64,000 nucleotides of DNA from Sphingomonas sp. J315 (GCF_024666595.1 NZ_CP088296.1:2904501-2968500), one strand, 5' to 3'. Counted from the first letter of the stretch, positions 1 through 9,719 are shown. Numbers and translations: made by a program. The notes: a model not told the origin generated them from the letters alone.

Positions 1-70
1 CTTGAACCATCGGCCTCGACGGACCCCGGGCGTTGACCTTATTGGGGCTCTCCCCAACACAAGGTGACCC

Positions 71-1075
71 ATGTTCGAAGAAGCACTCTCGTGGGCAAAG
101 AAGAAGCCGGACTTCGCCATCGATCTTGGCACCGCCAACACTCTGGTCGTTGACAAGGCTGGAGGCGTGATATTCGAGCAGCCGTCGGTGTGCTGCTTTG
201 ATGGCTCGGTCGGACCCGACGGCAAGCTGTTCGCCGTTGGGGCCGACGCGCAACCGATGATCGGCCGTGAAGTCAATCGCCTGCGAACCGTTCGGCCGTT
301 GCGAAACGGAGTCTTGGTGGATGTAAGGGCAACATGCGAGTTGCTGAAGTTCGCGCTAAAACCGCTGACGCCCAAAAGGAGGCTGCGAGCCTCTCGTGTG
401 GTCATCGGCGTGCCAACGGACGCAACACAGGCCGAACGTCGCGCGCTGGGTCGCGCCGCGCACGATGCTGGGCTTGCCGAGCCGATGCTCCTCGCCGAAC
501 CGATGCTTGCGGCCATCGGGTCTGGACTGGACGTGGCTGAAGCGCGCGGCCGGATGATCGTCGACTGTGGCGCTGGCTTGACCGACATCGTCGTGATTTC
601 GCTTGGCGGGATCTGCGTCTCACGATCGGTGCGGGGCGGCGGGGATGCGGTGGACGCTGCCCTGGTCCATCATCTTCATCTGCGCAAGCAGTTCAATATC
701 GGCCAGTCGACCGCCGAGGCGCTGAAGATCGCGTTATCGGAAGCGCTGATGTCGCCCGGACGCTCTTATGTTGAGGTCAAGGGTCTGGACATGAGGAACG
801 GTCTGCCGCGCGTCCTCGCGCTCGACGTCGAGGAGCTTCGACCCATTGTCGAGAGACACGCCGATGAGATCGCATCAGCCGTGCGAGGCGCTTTCGCGGC
901 AACCCAGCCCGATCTGGTATCTGGGATCCTCGACGACGGGATTTCGCTGACAGGCGGCGCTGCTATGACTGCGTTAGTGGCCGAACGTATTCAGCGCTCG
1001 ACAGGGATTTCCGTCAGGGTGATGGATGCACCGCAGCGCGCGGTGGCGCGCGGATTGGCCGTTATGCTGAATTAG
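71..1075 (+). CDS. MreB/Mbl-family actin-like protein (paralogue)
   Basis: A 334-residue actin-fold ATPase of the MreB family, which normally forms membrane-bound filaments guiding cell-wall synthesis in rods. Visible motifs are the phosphate-1 loop DLGTANTLV near residue 19, the VIGVPTDA segment near 111, the phosphate-2 segment VDCGAGLTDIVV near 165, and the adenosine motif SLTGGAAM near 293. The start has AAGGTGA just upstream. The usual mreCD genes do not follow, so this is probably an accessory paralogue and not the main shape determinant. The family is clear; its role here is inferred. Confidence 0.85.
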   Translation: MFEEALSWAKKKPDFAIDLGTANTLVVDKAGGVIFEQPSVCCFDGSVGPDGKLFAVGADAQPMIGREVNRLRTVRPLRNGVLVDVRATCELLKFALKPLTPKRRLRASRVVIGVPTDATQAERRALGRAAHDAGLAEPMLLAEPMLAAIGSGLDVAEARGRMIVDCGAGLTDIVVISLGGICVSRSVRGGGDAVDAALVHHLHLRKQFNIGQSTAEALKIALSEALMSPGRSYVEVKGLDMRNGLPRVLALDVEELRPIVERHADEIASAVRGAFAATQPDLVSGILDDGISLTGGAAMTALVAERIQRSTGISVRVMDAPQRAVARGLAVMLN

Positions 1076-1256
1076 TCTATAGCTTTCTGTGTTCGATCCC
1101 GGTGCGAAATTCGTCAAGCAGTCCGCGGCGGCTGAACTGGGTAGTCCTGCCTGGGTGGCCTGAACCGGCGATGTTCCCGTCACGGCCAGGCCTGAGTTCT
1201 CGGGCTTCCGACACCGCCTGTCGCGCCCCGGCGCCATGATCAAACAACATCGCCGA

Positions 1257-1475
1257 TTACAGCCGGTGCAGGAGTTCACCGGTATCGACCACCTCAAAGA
1301 GGTCTGGGGCGATGTAGCGGACCGCCTCACCAGTCGAGAGCGCCAATCGAACCGCACCGGGAAATGTGCGGTGTCCGCGTTTCCCTTGCATCGTCAGGGA
1401 GTGCCGAAACTTGATCACGATCAACGGCGTGCCGTCGTCTCCGATGCATCGGAAGCGGGCAGTCTCCTCCTCCAT
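1257..1475 (-). CDS. Small hypothetical protein (72 aa)
   Basis: A short protein starting MEEETARFRCIGDDG, with an acidic N-terminus and a compact beta-rich composition and no membrane segment. Support for coding comes from a strong AAGGAGGGAG ribosome-binding site a few bases before the ATG, and from residue composition unlike the arginine-rich overlapping frames. It sits alone between the MreB paralogue and the uracil-DNA glycosylase gene. The function is unknown and I do not recognise a domain. Confidence 0.55.
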   Translation of the reverse strand: MEEETARFRCIGDDGTPLIVIKFRHSLTMQGKRGHRTFPGAVRLALSTGEAVRYIAPDLFEVVDTGELLHRL

Positions 1476-1544
1476 CTCGCTCCCTCCTTGTCCGGCTAGA
1501 TCTCAGCATGTGAGGTAAGGTCGCGCCTCGGTTCTGCGGACCAT

Positions 1545-2153
1545 TCACCGGCGGAACACTTTAGCAACCCGTCTGCGCACTTCGGGAAGAACATCCGCCT
1601 CGAACCATGGATTGCGCGTCATCCATCCTCGAGAGCGCCAGGATGGATGCGGCAGCGGAAGATATTGTGGGAGGTAAGCGTCGAAGTTCCGCACGCGGTC
1701 GGTCATGCGTCCCGCGCCCAACACATGATCCTGCGCGTAGGTGCCCACGAGTAGCGTCAGCTCGATTTCGGGAAGCTGCTGTAGCAACCGATCGCGCCAT
1801 AATTCCGCGCATTCCGGCCGCGGTGGAGCGTCGCCGCTGTGGGCACGGCCCGGATAGCACAGAGCCATTGGAAGGATCGCAACTAACTCCGGATTATAGA
1901 ACTTCGCATCCGTAACATCCATCCATCGCCGGAGCTGATCGCCAGACGCATCGGAAAACGGCCGGCCACTCCGATGCGCATGTGTCCCGGGCGCCTGGCT
2001 TGCAATCAGCAGTCGGGCGCGAGGTGAGAGTTGAAAAATCGGCCTCGCGCCCAAGGGCAATTGCGTTGCGCATGCCGTGCATGCTCGAACCTCCTCCATC
2101 AAACGAGCGAAGTTCGGCGATGCCAAGTCCTGAAGGCTTCCTCGACCCAGCAT
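1545..2153 (-). CDS. Uracil-DNA glycosylase family protein
   Basis: A 202-residue member of the uracil-DNA glycosylase superfamily, whose classical members excise uracil from DNA. An N-terminal CTACATQLP segment, where the Fe-S type families place cysteines, is followed by the ASQAPGTHAHRSGRPFSD active-site-like region (residues 52-69) and the C-terminal LPHPSWRSRGW motif near 167, typical of the DNA-intercalation loop. It lacks the full four-cysteine set I would expect of family 4 or 5 enzymes, so it belongs to the broader uncharacterised branch. Glycosylase activity is inferred from the family only. Confidence 0.8.
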   Translation of the reverse strand: MLGRGSLQDLASPNFARLMEEVRACTACATQLPLGARPIFQLSPRARLLIASQAPGTHAHRSGRPFSDASGDQLRRWMDVTDAKFYNPELVAILPMALCYPGRAHSGDAPPRPECAELWRDRLLQQLPEIELTLLVGTYAQDHVLGAGRMTDRVRNFDAYLPQYLPLPHPSWRSRGWMTRNPWFEADVLPEVRRRVAKVFRR

Positions 2154-2278
2154 AATGTTCCAACCCCTTGCGCAAGATAGCGCCAGGAGATATATATCGG
2201 ATCACGACATAAATCCACTAATGGCGGGACGGGGCGCTAGCTCAGGCCGCTGCCGATGGCCTTAGCGATATACTGTAG

Positions 2279-2563
2279 GTGAGCAATATGGCTGCCGAAA
2301 AAGCATCGGACTGGTCGGTTTTGGCCAACTGCATTGCTGGTGACATCGAGCCCAGTCCTGCTGATATCGACCGGCTGGCAAGCCGCATATGGCGGGAAAC
2401 GCATCCGAGCTCGTGTCCCTGGGAACAGGTGGCGTTGGAAAGCGATCAACATCGTGTCGCGGTTGTCATCGCCGAGGCCGCTGCAGGGGGTTCGAGGGGG
2501 AGCGGCGTCCTCTCCGAACAACATTCAATCAGTCCGGACGAATGGATACTCAACACGTTCTAG
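2279..2563 (+). CDS. Small hypothetical protein upstream of MarR regulator
   Basis: A 94-residue acidic soluble protein read from GTG at 2279, with an in-frame ATG at 2288 as the alternative start. Its 3' end overlaps the start of the MarR-family gene by about 22 bases, which suggests translational coupling in one transcript. No domain is recognised. The composition (SPADIDRLASRIWRE, CPWEQVALE) looks protein-like, not a shadow of another frame. The function is unknown. Confidence 0.4.
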   Translation: MSNMAAEKASDWSVLANCIAGDIEPSPADIDRLASRIWRETHPSSCPWEQVALESDQHRVAVVIAEAAAGGSRGSGVLSEQHSISPDEWILNTF

Positions 2564-3093
2564 GCGCTTTGTTCGTTGGCAATGAGACTGCGGGCGATCG
2601 ACAATTGCATTCGTTAAACTCAGGAGTTTCCAACTACTTGGATGACAATGCGTTTTCCGACGGCGACTATGCCGTGTTGGCAGCGTTCAGACGCGACTTG
2701 CGCCGCTTTCTGCGGTTCAGCGAAAAGGCCGCTGCGGAAGTTGGCTTAACAGCGCAGCAGTATCAGGTGTTGCTGTCGCTTCGTGCTGCGCCGAACGGGC
2801 AGCTCTCGGTGGGAGAGCTTGCCGAACAGATGCTTTTGGCACCCCATAGCGCAAGCGAATTGCTCAGTCGCCTGGAAGCAGCCGGATTGGTCGTCCGATT
2901 CAAGTCGGATGTCGATGGCCGCCGGGTAGACGTCTCGATATCGCGGATGGGATCAAGGATCATCGCATCGCTGGCGCATTCGCATCGTGAGGAGCTCAAG
3001 CGTCTGCGGCCCATGCTTGAGGCGCTGATAGAGGGATTAGACGCTGGCGATCGGCGTCCGGAACCGATTGCGTTAGGAAGGTCCGATGTCTGA
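2542..3093 (+). CDS. MarR-family transcriptional regulator
   Basis: A winged-helix regulator of about 183 residues from the ATG at 2542. The MarR core is visible: a helical dimerisation segment (FRRDLRRFLRFSEKAAAEVG), then LTAQQYQVLLSLRAAP, the recognition helix region LAEQMLLAPHSASELLSRLEAAGLV, and a wing VDGRRVDVSIS. The open frame continues upstream to 2389, but that part overlaps the previous gene and lacks family similarity. It overlaps the DUF488 gene by 8 bases, so the two are probably co-transcribed and the regulator may control that protein. Confidence 0.85.
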   Translation: MDTQHVLGALFVGNETAGDRQLHSLNSGVSNYLDDNAFSDGDYAVLAAFRRDLRRFLRFSEKAAAEVGLTAQQYQVLLSLRAAPNGQLSVGELAEQMLLAPHSASELLSRLEAAGLVVRFKSDVDGRRVDVSISRMGSRIIASLAHSHREELKRLRPMLEALIEGLDAGDRRPEPIALGRSDV

Positions 3094-3628
3094 AGCGCTT
3101 CCCATCTATACGATCGGGCATTCGACGAGGACGATCCCTGAGTTCGTAACCCTGCTGCGAGCCGGGGGCGTTCAGCTCGTCGTGGACATTCGCACGGTGC
3201 CACGCTCACGCACCAATCCGAAATACAATCTCGACGTGCTTGGGGCAGAACTTGAACCCTATCAGATCGGACACAAGCGGATCGCGGAGCTGGGCGGGCT
3301 TCGCAAGAAGTCCGAGGTCGAGCCGGAGATCAACGGTTTGTGGCGGAATCAAAGTTTCCACAACTACGCTGATTACGCTCTTACCCCTTCATTCCGAGAC
3401 GGATTAGCGACCCTTCTTAACGACGCAGCTCAGCGTCCGACAGCGATCATGTGCGCGGAGGCTGTATGGTGGCGATGCCATCGCCGCATCGTGGCGGACT
3501 ATCTGCTGTTCGAGGGGCGCACCGTGCTCCATCTCATGGGGCATAACACCGTCACGCCGGCGACGATGACTCAAGGCGCGTTCGCGTCGGATAACCGGAT
3601 CCGCTACCCCGCCGTCACATCCAAGTGA
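3086..3628 (+). CDS. DUF488 family protein
   Basis: A 180-residue DUF488 protein. Family marks are the N-terminal YTIGHSTRT, the VDIRTVPRSRTNPKYN segment and the C-terminal MCAEAVWWRCHRRIVADYL, which holds the conserved Cys and CHR positions. The biochemical role of DUF488 is not settled; members often sit beside small regulators, as here. Translation is probably coupled to the overlapping MarR gene. The downstream 90 bases hold no gene before the IS3 remnant. Confidence 0.85.
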   Translation: MSEALPIYTIGHSTRTIPEFVTLLRAGGVQLVVDIRTVPRSRTNPKYNLDVLGAELEPYQIGHKRIAELGGLRKKSEVEPEINGLWRNQSFHNYADYALTPSFRDGLATLLNDAAQRPTAIMCAEAVWWRCHRRIVADYLLFEGRTVLHLMGHNTVTPATMTQGAFASDNRIRYPAVTSK

Positions 3629-3713
3629 TCGTCGCACGCATCTTATGCTTCCGTGCCGCTGCGCGACGGTAAGCTGCGCGCCCGTGCTCATGGGACTGCC
3701 CTTTCGCTGAAAT

Positions 3714-4120
3714 CTAGATACCCGCCAGCCGGTCATGGTGAGTATAACCGACCCACGCCTGCTTCTGCGCCACGCCCACCGACCAGAGGCCTTCGCTGAA
3801 AATTCGGTCCACCAGCAACTGCTCGATCTCGATGGGCAGCTTGTCCACTTCCGCGTCGCTCGCCGTCCTGGTCGTATCACCCGCGCCCGAGAACATCGCT
3901 GACATCCCTTCGATCGTCTGCCGCTTCCACGCCGCGATCATCCTGTGATGCACGCCGTGCTTCGCAGCGAGTTTCGCCAGTTTCAGATCGTCCCGGATAG
4001 CATCCTGCGTCACTTTCGCATTGGAATCCGCGCCAGAGCGCTCCCTTTTCCTTTTTGTTGCCGTCCATCCTTCCGTCGGGTTTAGCTTAGCGACCTGTCG
4101 AATTTTCTTGGACCACCTCA
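3714..4120 (-). mobile_element. IS3-family remnant (OrfA transposase fragment)
   Basis: A leftward open frame (to 3714) carries a degenerate IS3-type OrfA. It has TKRKRERSGADSNAKV in place of the usual start, LAAKHGVHHRMIAAWKRQ (helix-turn-helix), and EVDKLPIEIEQLLVDRIFSEG for the normal leucine-zipper VERDFLAK end. OrfB and the distal inverted repeat are missing. The sequence TGAGGTGGTCC read leftward from 4120 looks like the element's terminal repeat, because it marks where similarity to the neighbouring TPR gene stops. It is a decayed fragment and cannot transpose. Confidence 0.65.
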
Positions 4121-5918
4121 GTTAGGTACCAAGCCGCGCGCACTTCATTGGTGTAGGCAGGCCGATAATAGGCAAGGTCGCGCCGTGCCGTCTCGTCAAA
4201 CTCGCGCGTCAACGCAATCCGCTGTCCGATACCAAGCTGCGCCGATCGCAGATATGCACGGGCTCGTACAAGGTCTCGACCCTGATAGGTCAGCATCGCG
4301 CCAAGATTGAGTTCGTACAGGATACGGCGCGGATGGGCCGGTCCGGCGACTGCCGCCGTCATCCGGGCTGCGGAACGCGCAGCATCGATTGCCTCGGCCA
4401 GCCGCCCCTGCGATTGCAGATTCGTGGCCAGGTTGTTGTATGTCTGCGCAACATCGATGTGTCTGCGCGGAACAAACGCTTCTGAATATCAAGCGCTTCG
4501 CGATAATAGGGTTCCGCTTCCGGGAACCGGCGCTGCTCGTCGAGATTGGTCGCGAGATTCTGGAGCCATAACGCAGTTATGGAGCTATCCGCGCCAAAGC
4601 CCTTTCGACCGATCTCAACCGCGCGTCGATAGGCCGCTTCAGCCTCGCCGAACCGACCCAGGGCATCCAGCGTCACCGCAATATTGTTGAGCGCATAGCC
4701 AACATCGCTGTGATCGGCCCCCAACCTTTGCGTTTTGACATCGACTGCAGCGCGAAGCAACGCAATGGCCTCGTCATATCGGCGCAAGTTGCGGAGCGCG
4801 ATGGCCAGCGCTTCCTGCGCGGTCGCAGTGTCCGGATCGGACGGACCTGCACGCGCAATTCGAAGCTCCAAAGCCCTGCGAAGCAATGGCTCGGCATCGC
4901 GGTAGTTGCCAAGGTTTACAAGGTTGTCCCCGGCGTGAATCAACGCTGATTCCAGCGCGACACCCGCGCGCTGCTCCTCACGAATGGCAAGCGCTCTTCG
5001 TAGCGGGCCGTCGGCATCGGCGTAACGCCCCGCCCCCGCCAAGATCGCGCCCAGATTGCCGACGGTTACGGCCACTTCCGTGCTGGAGAGGCCAAACAGC
5101 TTTTCTCGAAGTGCCAACGCTTGAAGGGCCAGTTCCTCGGCTTCCCGGTATTCCGCGACGCGATACAGAATGACGGCGAGTGAATTACAGGCGTCAGCCG
5201 TTTTGGCATGTTCCTTACCATAGAGTGCCAGACTGGCCGTCAGCGCTTTGCGATACAGCGCCTCGGCTTCGCGCGGTTGTGCGTTTTCAAGATTGCCCGC
5301 AAGCTGCATCAATGCCGTGATCGTGCTTTCGGACTGTGGTCCGGTAGCGGCAATGCTCAGGGGGAGCGCCTCACGAAGAAGCGGCTCGGCTTCCGCCGGT
5401 CGGCCGAGGCCCGTCAGATGCGCCGCAGCCATTGACGCTGCCGCCCATGCCTCAAACTTCTTGGCCGGGTCGGTCCTGTTGAAATTATAGGCGCTCCGCC
5501 ATAGCGCGGCCGCCTCTTCGCTGGCACCTTCACGATCGAGGATACTGGCAAGCTGTGCTTCGGCGATCGCAATCAGGGCGGGTGATTGCGGTGGATCGCC
5601 ACGCGCCAGCATTAGTGCTTCCCTAGAGCGCGCCTCATTGGTCTTCCGATCAGATCCAATCGTCGATGAGATCAGCATCAGTTCGATGCACAACGCGGGC
5701 CGGGTCGCCTCAATGCGACATCGGGCAATGGTTTGCTCGACGATGACATGCGAGGTGGCTTTGTCACCAAGGTCATACGCGGCGGATGCCTCAGCAGGGA
5801 CAGGCCATTGCATGTCTACCTCTTCCGCGCGGTTTGGATGACCGCCCAGCAGCATCAGCACAGCAGTTACTGGAGGTAGATAGGACATGCTGGCCACCAT
5901 GCGAAGGCAACGAAACAT
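4087..5918 (-). pseudogene. Tetratricopeptide-repeat protein, frameshifted and cut by IS remnant
   Basis: A periplasmic or secreted TPR protein: a hydrophobic leader (YLPPVTAVLMLLGG) followed by about ten TPR units of the kinesin-light-chain type, such as GRPAEAEPLLREALPL and GRFGEAEAAYRRAVEIGRK. The reading frame breaks near 4458-4463. Inserting one base there rejoins it to DVAQTYNNLATNLQ and the MTAAVAGPAHPRRILYELN segment. The C-terminus runs into the IS3 remnant, whose end supplies the last residues (VVQENSTGR) and the stop. TPR genes mediate protein contacts; no partner is evident here. The start at 5918 is one of several ATGs. Confidence 0.7.
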
Positions 5919-6084
5919 CGGCAGGGAATCGTAAATCCTGGTCGCAACGCATGGCAACGGAGAATCTCGGTTGCACCGTCCCACTAACGCCGTGAGCGCT
6001 GTCTTACCGATCCATCAAATGTCTGTGGCAGGCGACTTGGTCAACGACGGTAAATGCGGGTTGTCTGCGCTGGGTCTGGAGCGG

Positions 6085-6384
6085 TCAGGGTGTCGGTATT
6101 CGGAGGAACTCGACGTGGAATCGCACGACACCTAAAGGTGCCACCCGGTGCCGAACGGTAGGTTCGACCACGCCGGGATCTGTGTCGGGCGTGAGGATGC
6201 GCTCGGATCGCGGTCTCCTCGGGTCGTCCACAATATAGCGGAGCTGCCCTTTCTCGACGACGATCAGGCCCCACGTTCCTTCCTTAGTATCGTGATCTGC
6301 CAGGAGGCCTGCCGGCACGTTCTCCTCGGTGAAGGACGGCGTGCGCTTGTATGGGACAGCGTCGGGCGGTGGGCCAATCCTCAT
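6085..6384 (-). CDS. DUF1971 domain protein
   Basis: A 99-residue DUF1971 protein, a small beta-rich (cupin-like) domain also seen in tellurite-resistance-associated proteins. Marks are PYKRTPSFTEENVPAGLL near residue 12 and TKEGTWGLIVVEKGQLRY near 33. Its start overlaps the end of the truncated globin gene by four bases, so the two are translationally coupled. It is the last gene of the leftward alternative oxidase-globin operon, which suggests a role in the NO/oxygen response, but that is inference from position. Confidence 0.8.
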   Translation of the reverse strand: MRIGPPPDAVPYKRTPSFTEENVPAGLLADHDTKEGTWGLIVVEKGQLRYIVDDPRRPRSERILTPDTDPGVVEPTVRHRVAPLGVVRFHVEFLRIPTP

Positions 6385-6752
6385 TTGACACTCCGATCGC
6401 GCGCATAGTGCACGCCGAGTTGCAGGCTCTCGGCGATCGTCTCAGCCTTCGACTGGAATTTTGCGGCCGTCTCGGGATCGAGGAGGTCGTTCGTCGTGGT
6501 CTTCCACAGCGCCAGCCAGTGCGCGAAGTTGGCGTGCGTCATCGCGTCCGCGTGACGCAAATGTACAGCCATCGGGTGCCCTTTGTAGCGGCCGCTCGTC
6601 AGCATCACCGACGACCAGAACGCCTTGAGCCGATCGAGGTGGTGGGGCCAGTCAGCGACTGCGCCATCGAAGATCGGCCCCAGGACCGGGTCAGCCCGCA
6701 CCTTTTCGTAGAAGGTAGGCACCAGCCGCTCTATGTCCTCTTCCGTAATCAT
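6381..6752 (-). CDS. Group III truncated hemoglobin
   Basis: A 123-residue 2-on-2 globin. The N-terminal helix holds LVPTFYEKVRADPVLGPIF, followed by KAFWSSVMLTSGRYKGHPMAVH and HANFAHWLALW, the segments that carry the distal tyrosine/tryptophan pocket and the proximal histidine in group III (P-type) proteins. Such globins bind O2 or NO in the cytoplasm. The ATG has GGAGAG upstream. It lies third in the leftward operon (alternative oxidase, globin, this, DUF1971), consistent with a microaerobic or nitrosative-stress role. Confidence 0.9.
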   Translation of the reverse strand: MITEEDIERLVPTFYEKVRADPVLGPIFDGAVADWPHHLDRLKAFWSSVMLTSGRYKGHPMAVHLRHADAMTHANFAHWLALWKTTTNDLLDPETAAKFQSKAETIAESLQLGVHYARDRSVK

Positions 6753-6880
6753 AATTACTCTCCGGTGACGTTGCCGACTGTACCGCTATGCTATGCTCCA
6801 AATCACGAATGGCGTGGCGGGGGAACACGTCCCGCAGATCAGGCCGCGTTTTTCCACATCGGCGTATCGCTGCGCGGGAC

Positions 6881-7333
6881 TCACGCGGCCTGCGCGCGTT
6901 CGTACGCTTGCACCTCAGCTGCGATGAGGATGTCGGCAAGCATCCAGTAGGCTTCGCCCCAGGCGGCCAGCACGGTGTCGGTCGCGATCGACTCGCCAAG
7001 CACTTCGCGGATGGCCGGAAGCAGCGCTGCGGCGACGTGCGGATAGTGTTCGGGTTTGACTCCGGTTTGCACATGCCGAAGTACCATGCGCTCCACCGCG
7101 CTGCCGAGATTGTTCAGCTTGTCGATGTTCTTGGCGTAGGCCAGGATCGCGCCGGCCAGACGTCGCGGCTGCTCCCCACTGATTTGCGCGGCCTGATCGA
7201 ACATTGCTTCGATCTCGGGATTTTTGAACAGGCGCCGATACATTGCCGTAGTGATTGCGAGACCATGCTTTTCCAGTGCTGGCGCGGTGGCTTTGACGAT
7301 CGTCATGGTTTCGGTCGAGACAGTGCGCATCAA
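6881..7333 (-). CDS. Single-domain globin (Vitreoscilla/Hmp-type)
   Basis: A 150-residue globin resembling the globin half of flavohemoglobin without the reductase domains. The B helix ITTAMYRRLF carries the tyrosine of the distal pocket, and RHVQTGVKPEHYPHV carries the proximal histidine motif (usual form KHASLxIxPEHY). It could supply O2 to the oxidase next door or detoxify NO with a separate reductase. It follows the alternative oxidase gene by 51 bases that contain a strong hairpin, and precedes the truncated globin by 128 bases. MM at the start leaves the exact initiation codon open. Confidence 0.9.
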   Translation of the reverse strand: MMRTVSTETMTIVKATAPALEKHGLAITTAMYRRLFKNPEIEAMFDQAAQISGEQPRRLAGAILAYAKNIDKLNNLGSAVERMVLRHVQTGVKPEHYPHVAAALLPAIREVLGESIATDTVLAAWGEAYWMLADILIAAEVQAYERAQAA

Positions 7334-7354
7334 GATACTCCAACGACAGGGAAA

Positions 7355-7378
7355 CGGGGCGCGGATGGCCGCGCCCCG
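7355..7378 (-). repeat. Intercistronic hairpin between oxidase and globin genes
   Basis: Perfect 10-base arms CGGGGCGCGG and CCGCGCCCCG flank a four-base loop. In the direction of transcription the hairpin is followed by GTTTCCC and not a clean U-tract, so it may attenuate transcription or protect the upstream message more than terminate fully. Confidence 0.55.
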
Positions 7379-7384
7379 ATAGGT

Positions 7385-8092
7385 TCAGGCCGCCTTCTTC
7401 CAAATCGGCTCGAGTGCGACGTGCGGCGGGCAGTCGGCGACGGGGCCGCTTGGCAGACCGGCAAGCTCGTTGGCGAAACCGTGATTGACGTCGCGGTGGT
7501 GCGCCTCATCGGCGCGGACCACCAGCACCACATCGCGCAGCGTCGCGTCATCGGGCAGGTTCCAATAGTCCTTGGCGATCTGCGGAGCGGGGACGTTCGC
7601 GCTGCGGCCCTCGTCTATCTCGGCCAGGTAGTGGGTATAGCTGATGACCGCTTCTTCTTCGAAATACCCGACGACACGATGCGCGGTCTTCGAGCTCATG
7701 AGGTAGAGACCGAAAAAGAACAGATAGAACACCCACTGCACGCCGATGATCACCGCACGCTCGAACAAGGTGGGCTTGGAGATTTCGATGAACGTCATCA
7801 AATGCATACGCTCATTTTCGGCTTCGTCCATCAAGGTGCGGATCCAGCCCTTGTCGTCGCAGATGCGGCGCAGACAGGACAAATGCGTGATGGTGGCGCC
7901 GACCATGCCGGGAACCGCGGCGACCGTTTCCAGAACCACGGCGCGGTGGCCATAGCGCTCCGCAAAGAATGTGTCGGCGGTCCAGCGCAGCAGCTTGGTG
8001 AAGCCATAGGCGATGCGGTCGGACAGACCCTTGGGCTGATGATGGACGCCGAGGTCGATATAGGGCGGGGTCATGGTCGGTCTCCGGTTCAA
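7385..8092 (-). CDS. aox: Alternative oxidase (di-iron ubiquinol oxidase)
   Basis: A 235-residue alternative oxidase, an inner-membrane interfacial di-iron enzyme that passes electrons from ubiquinol to O2 without pumping protons and resists NO and cyanide. The iron ligands are all present: LETVAAVPG, the helix with [23 protein letters not shown], and [12 protein letters not shown]. Bacterial members are uncommon outside alpha- and gammaproteobacteria. It is first in a leftward operon with two globins and DUF1971, and divergent from fixLJ across a 105-base gap. The gap holds a palindrome that could be the FixJ site. Confidence 0.95.
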   Translation of the reverse strand: MNRRPTMTPPYIDLGVHHQPKGLSDRIAYGFTKLLRWTADTFFAERYGHRAVVLETVAAVPGMVGATITHLSCLRRICDDKGWIRTLMDEAENERMHLMTFIEISKPTLFERAVIIGVQWVFYLFFFGLYLMSSKTAHRVVGYFEEEAVISYTHYLAEIDEGRSANVPAPQIAKDYWNLPDDATLRDVVLVVRADEAHHRDVNHGFANELAGLPSGPVADCPPHVALEPIWKKAA

Positions 8093-8153
8093 TCTGCGTT
8101 TGTGTGACGCCGAACTAAGCCCATGACGGACGCGCCGAAATTCAGATCATGTC

Positions 8154-8163
8154 CCTACGTAGG
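8154..8163. promoter_or_regulatory. Palindrome CCTACGTAGG, candidate FixJ site
   Basis: A perfect 10-base palindrome near the middle of the 105-base gap between the alternative oxidase start and the fixL start. FixJ-type regulators recognise TACGTAG-like sequences as I recall them from rhizobial promoters, so this is a reasonable operator for either direction. The assignment rests on position and resemblance only. Confidence 0.4.
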
Positions 8164-8197
8164 TTGACGGAGGTGGCGTTCGGCACGACCACGCGGC

Positions 8198-9719
8198 ATG
8201 AAAGGCGTTGTGACCGAAAAGCGCCTTTCCCTGCGCCACACCATCATCCCCACGCCGCCGCTGCTGGTGACGTTGGCGTTGGCGGCGATCGCCGTCGCCT
8301 TGGGGGCGGGGGGTGCGGGTCGCCTTCGCCGCAGAGCTCGGGCAGCGCGCGACCTACATCTTCTTCGTGCCTGCCGTGGTACTGGCGAGCGCGCTCAGTG
8401 GTCTGCGAGCGGGCTTCGCGGCGAGCGTCGCGGGTGCGGCCGTCGGCCTATGGTGCGACCGCATGATCGGACCGGTCGGGGCGGGCAACTGGATCGCCTC
8501 GGGCGCATTCGTCGTGATCGGCGCCGCCATTGCGCTGGGGGGCGAGTGGTTTCAGCGCGCGCGGGCCGAAGCCGAGCGCGTGACTGAGGGACTGGCACGG
8601 CGCGAAGCGCATCTGCGCTCGCTGCTCGACACTGTACCCGACGCAATCGTGGTGATCGACGAAGCGGGACTGATCCGCGACTTCAGTCCGGCGGCGACGC
8701 GCATGTTCGGCTGGGAGGCCGACGAGGTGCACGGCCGCAACGTCAGCCTGCTGATGCCCGATCCGTATCGCGGCGCGCACGACGGCTATCTCGCTCGCTA
8801 CTATGAGACGGGCGAGAAGCGCATCATCGGCAAGGGTCGCGTCGTGGTCGGCGTCCGGAAGGACGGCTCGACCTTTCCGCTCGAGCTTGCGGTGGGGGAG
8901 ATGCGGGTCAGTGGCCAGCGCCACTTCACCGGCTTCATTCGCGACCTGACCGAACGGCAGCAGGCCGAGACGCGTCTCCAAGAGTTGCAGGCCGAGCTGG
9001 TGCATGTCTCGCGGCTGACCGCGCTGGGGGAAATGGCCTCGGCGCTGGCGCACGAGCTCAATCAGCCGTTATCGGCTATCGCCAATTACCTCAAGGGCAG
9101 CCGCATGTTATTGGCGCGGGACGAAGTGCCGGTCGAGCGGGTGGGCGACGCCGTCGAGCGCGCCAGCGAACAGGCGTTGCGCGCGGGCGATATCATCCGC
9201 CGGCTGCGCGAATTCGTCGCGCGCGGCGAGACCGAGCGGTCAGTCGAAAGCCTGCCAAAGCTGGTTGAGGAGGCAAGCGCGCTGGCGTTGATCGGGGTGA
9301 AGGAGCACGATATCCGCGTGCGCTATTCTTTCAGCCCGGACGTCGATCTCGTGCTGGCAGACAAGGTGCAAATCCAGCAGGTGCTGCTCAATCTCGTGCG
9401 TAACGGGGTCGATGCGATGACTGCGGGGGACGGCGCCGTGCGCGAGCTGACCATCACCATTTCGGCGGCAGAGGACGATATGGCGGAGGTGACGGTGGCT
9501 GACACAGGACCCGGAATTGATCCGGAAATCGCCGAACGTTTGTTCCAGCCGTTCGTCACGACCAAGCGGACCGGTATGGGTGTCGGCCTGTCGATCTCGC
9601 GCACCATCGTTGAGGCGCATGGCGGCCACATCTGGGCGGCGGCGCGTGAGGGCGGCGGGGCAGTGTTTGGATTGACGCTGCGGCGCGTCGGGCAAGAGGA
9701 GCTGTATGATGGCGACTGA
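8198..9719 (+). CDS. fixL: FixL oxygen-sensing histidine kinase (one apparent frameshift)
   Basis: A heme-PAS histidine kinase. From ATG 8198 comes a hydrophobic segment ([17 protein letters not shown]); the frame then shifts at a six-G run (8308-8313) into [19 protein letters not shown]. Removing one G makes a continuous protein of about 507 residues with an N-terminal DUF4118-like membrane region. The PAS domain has [18 protein letters not shown] and IIGKGR: the heme-ligand His and two Arg residues fall exactly 6 and 20 positions after it, matching His200, Arg206 and Arg220 of Bradyrhizobium FixL. HisKA carries [13 protein letters not shown]; the ATPase has DTGPGI and GMGVGLSI. Its partner fixJ overlaps its end. 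Confidence 0.9.

Noticed and set aside
6788..8107. 440-codon + strand frame opposite the globin and oxidase genes
   Set aside because: It spans two well-defined minus-strand genes and their gap and has no domain.
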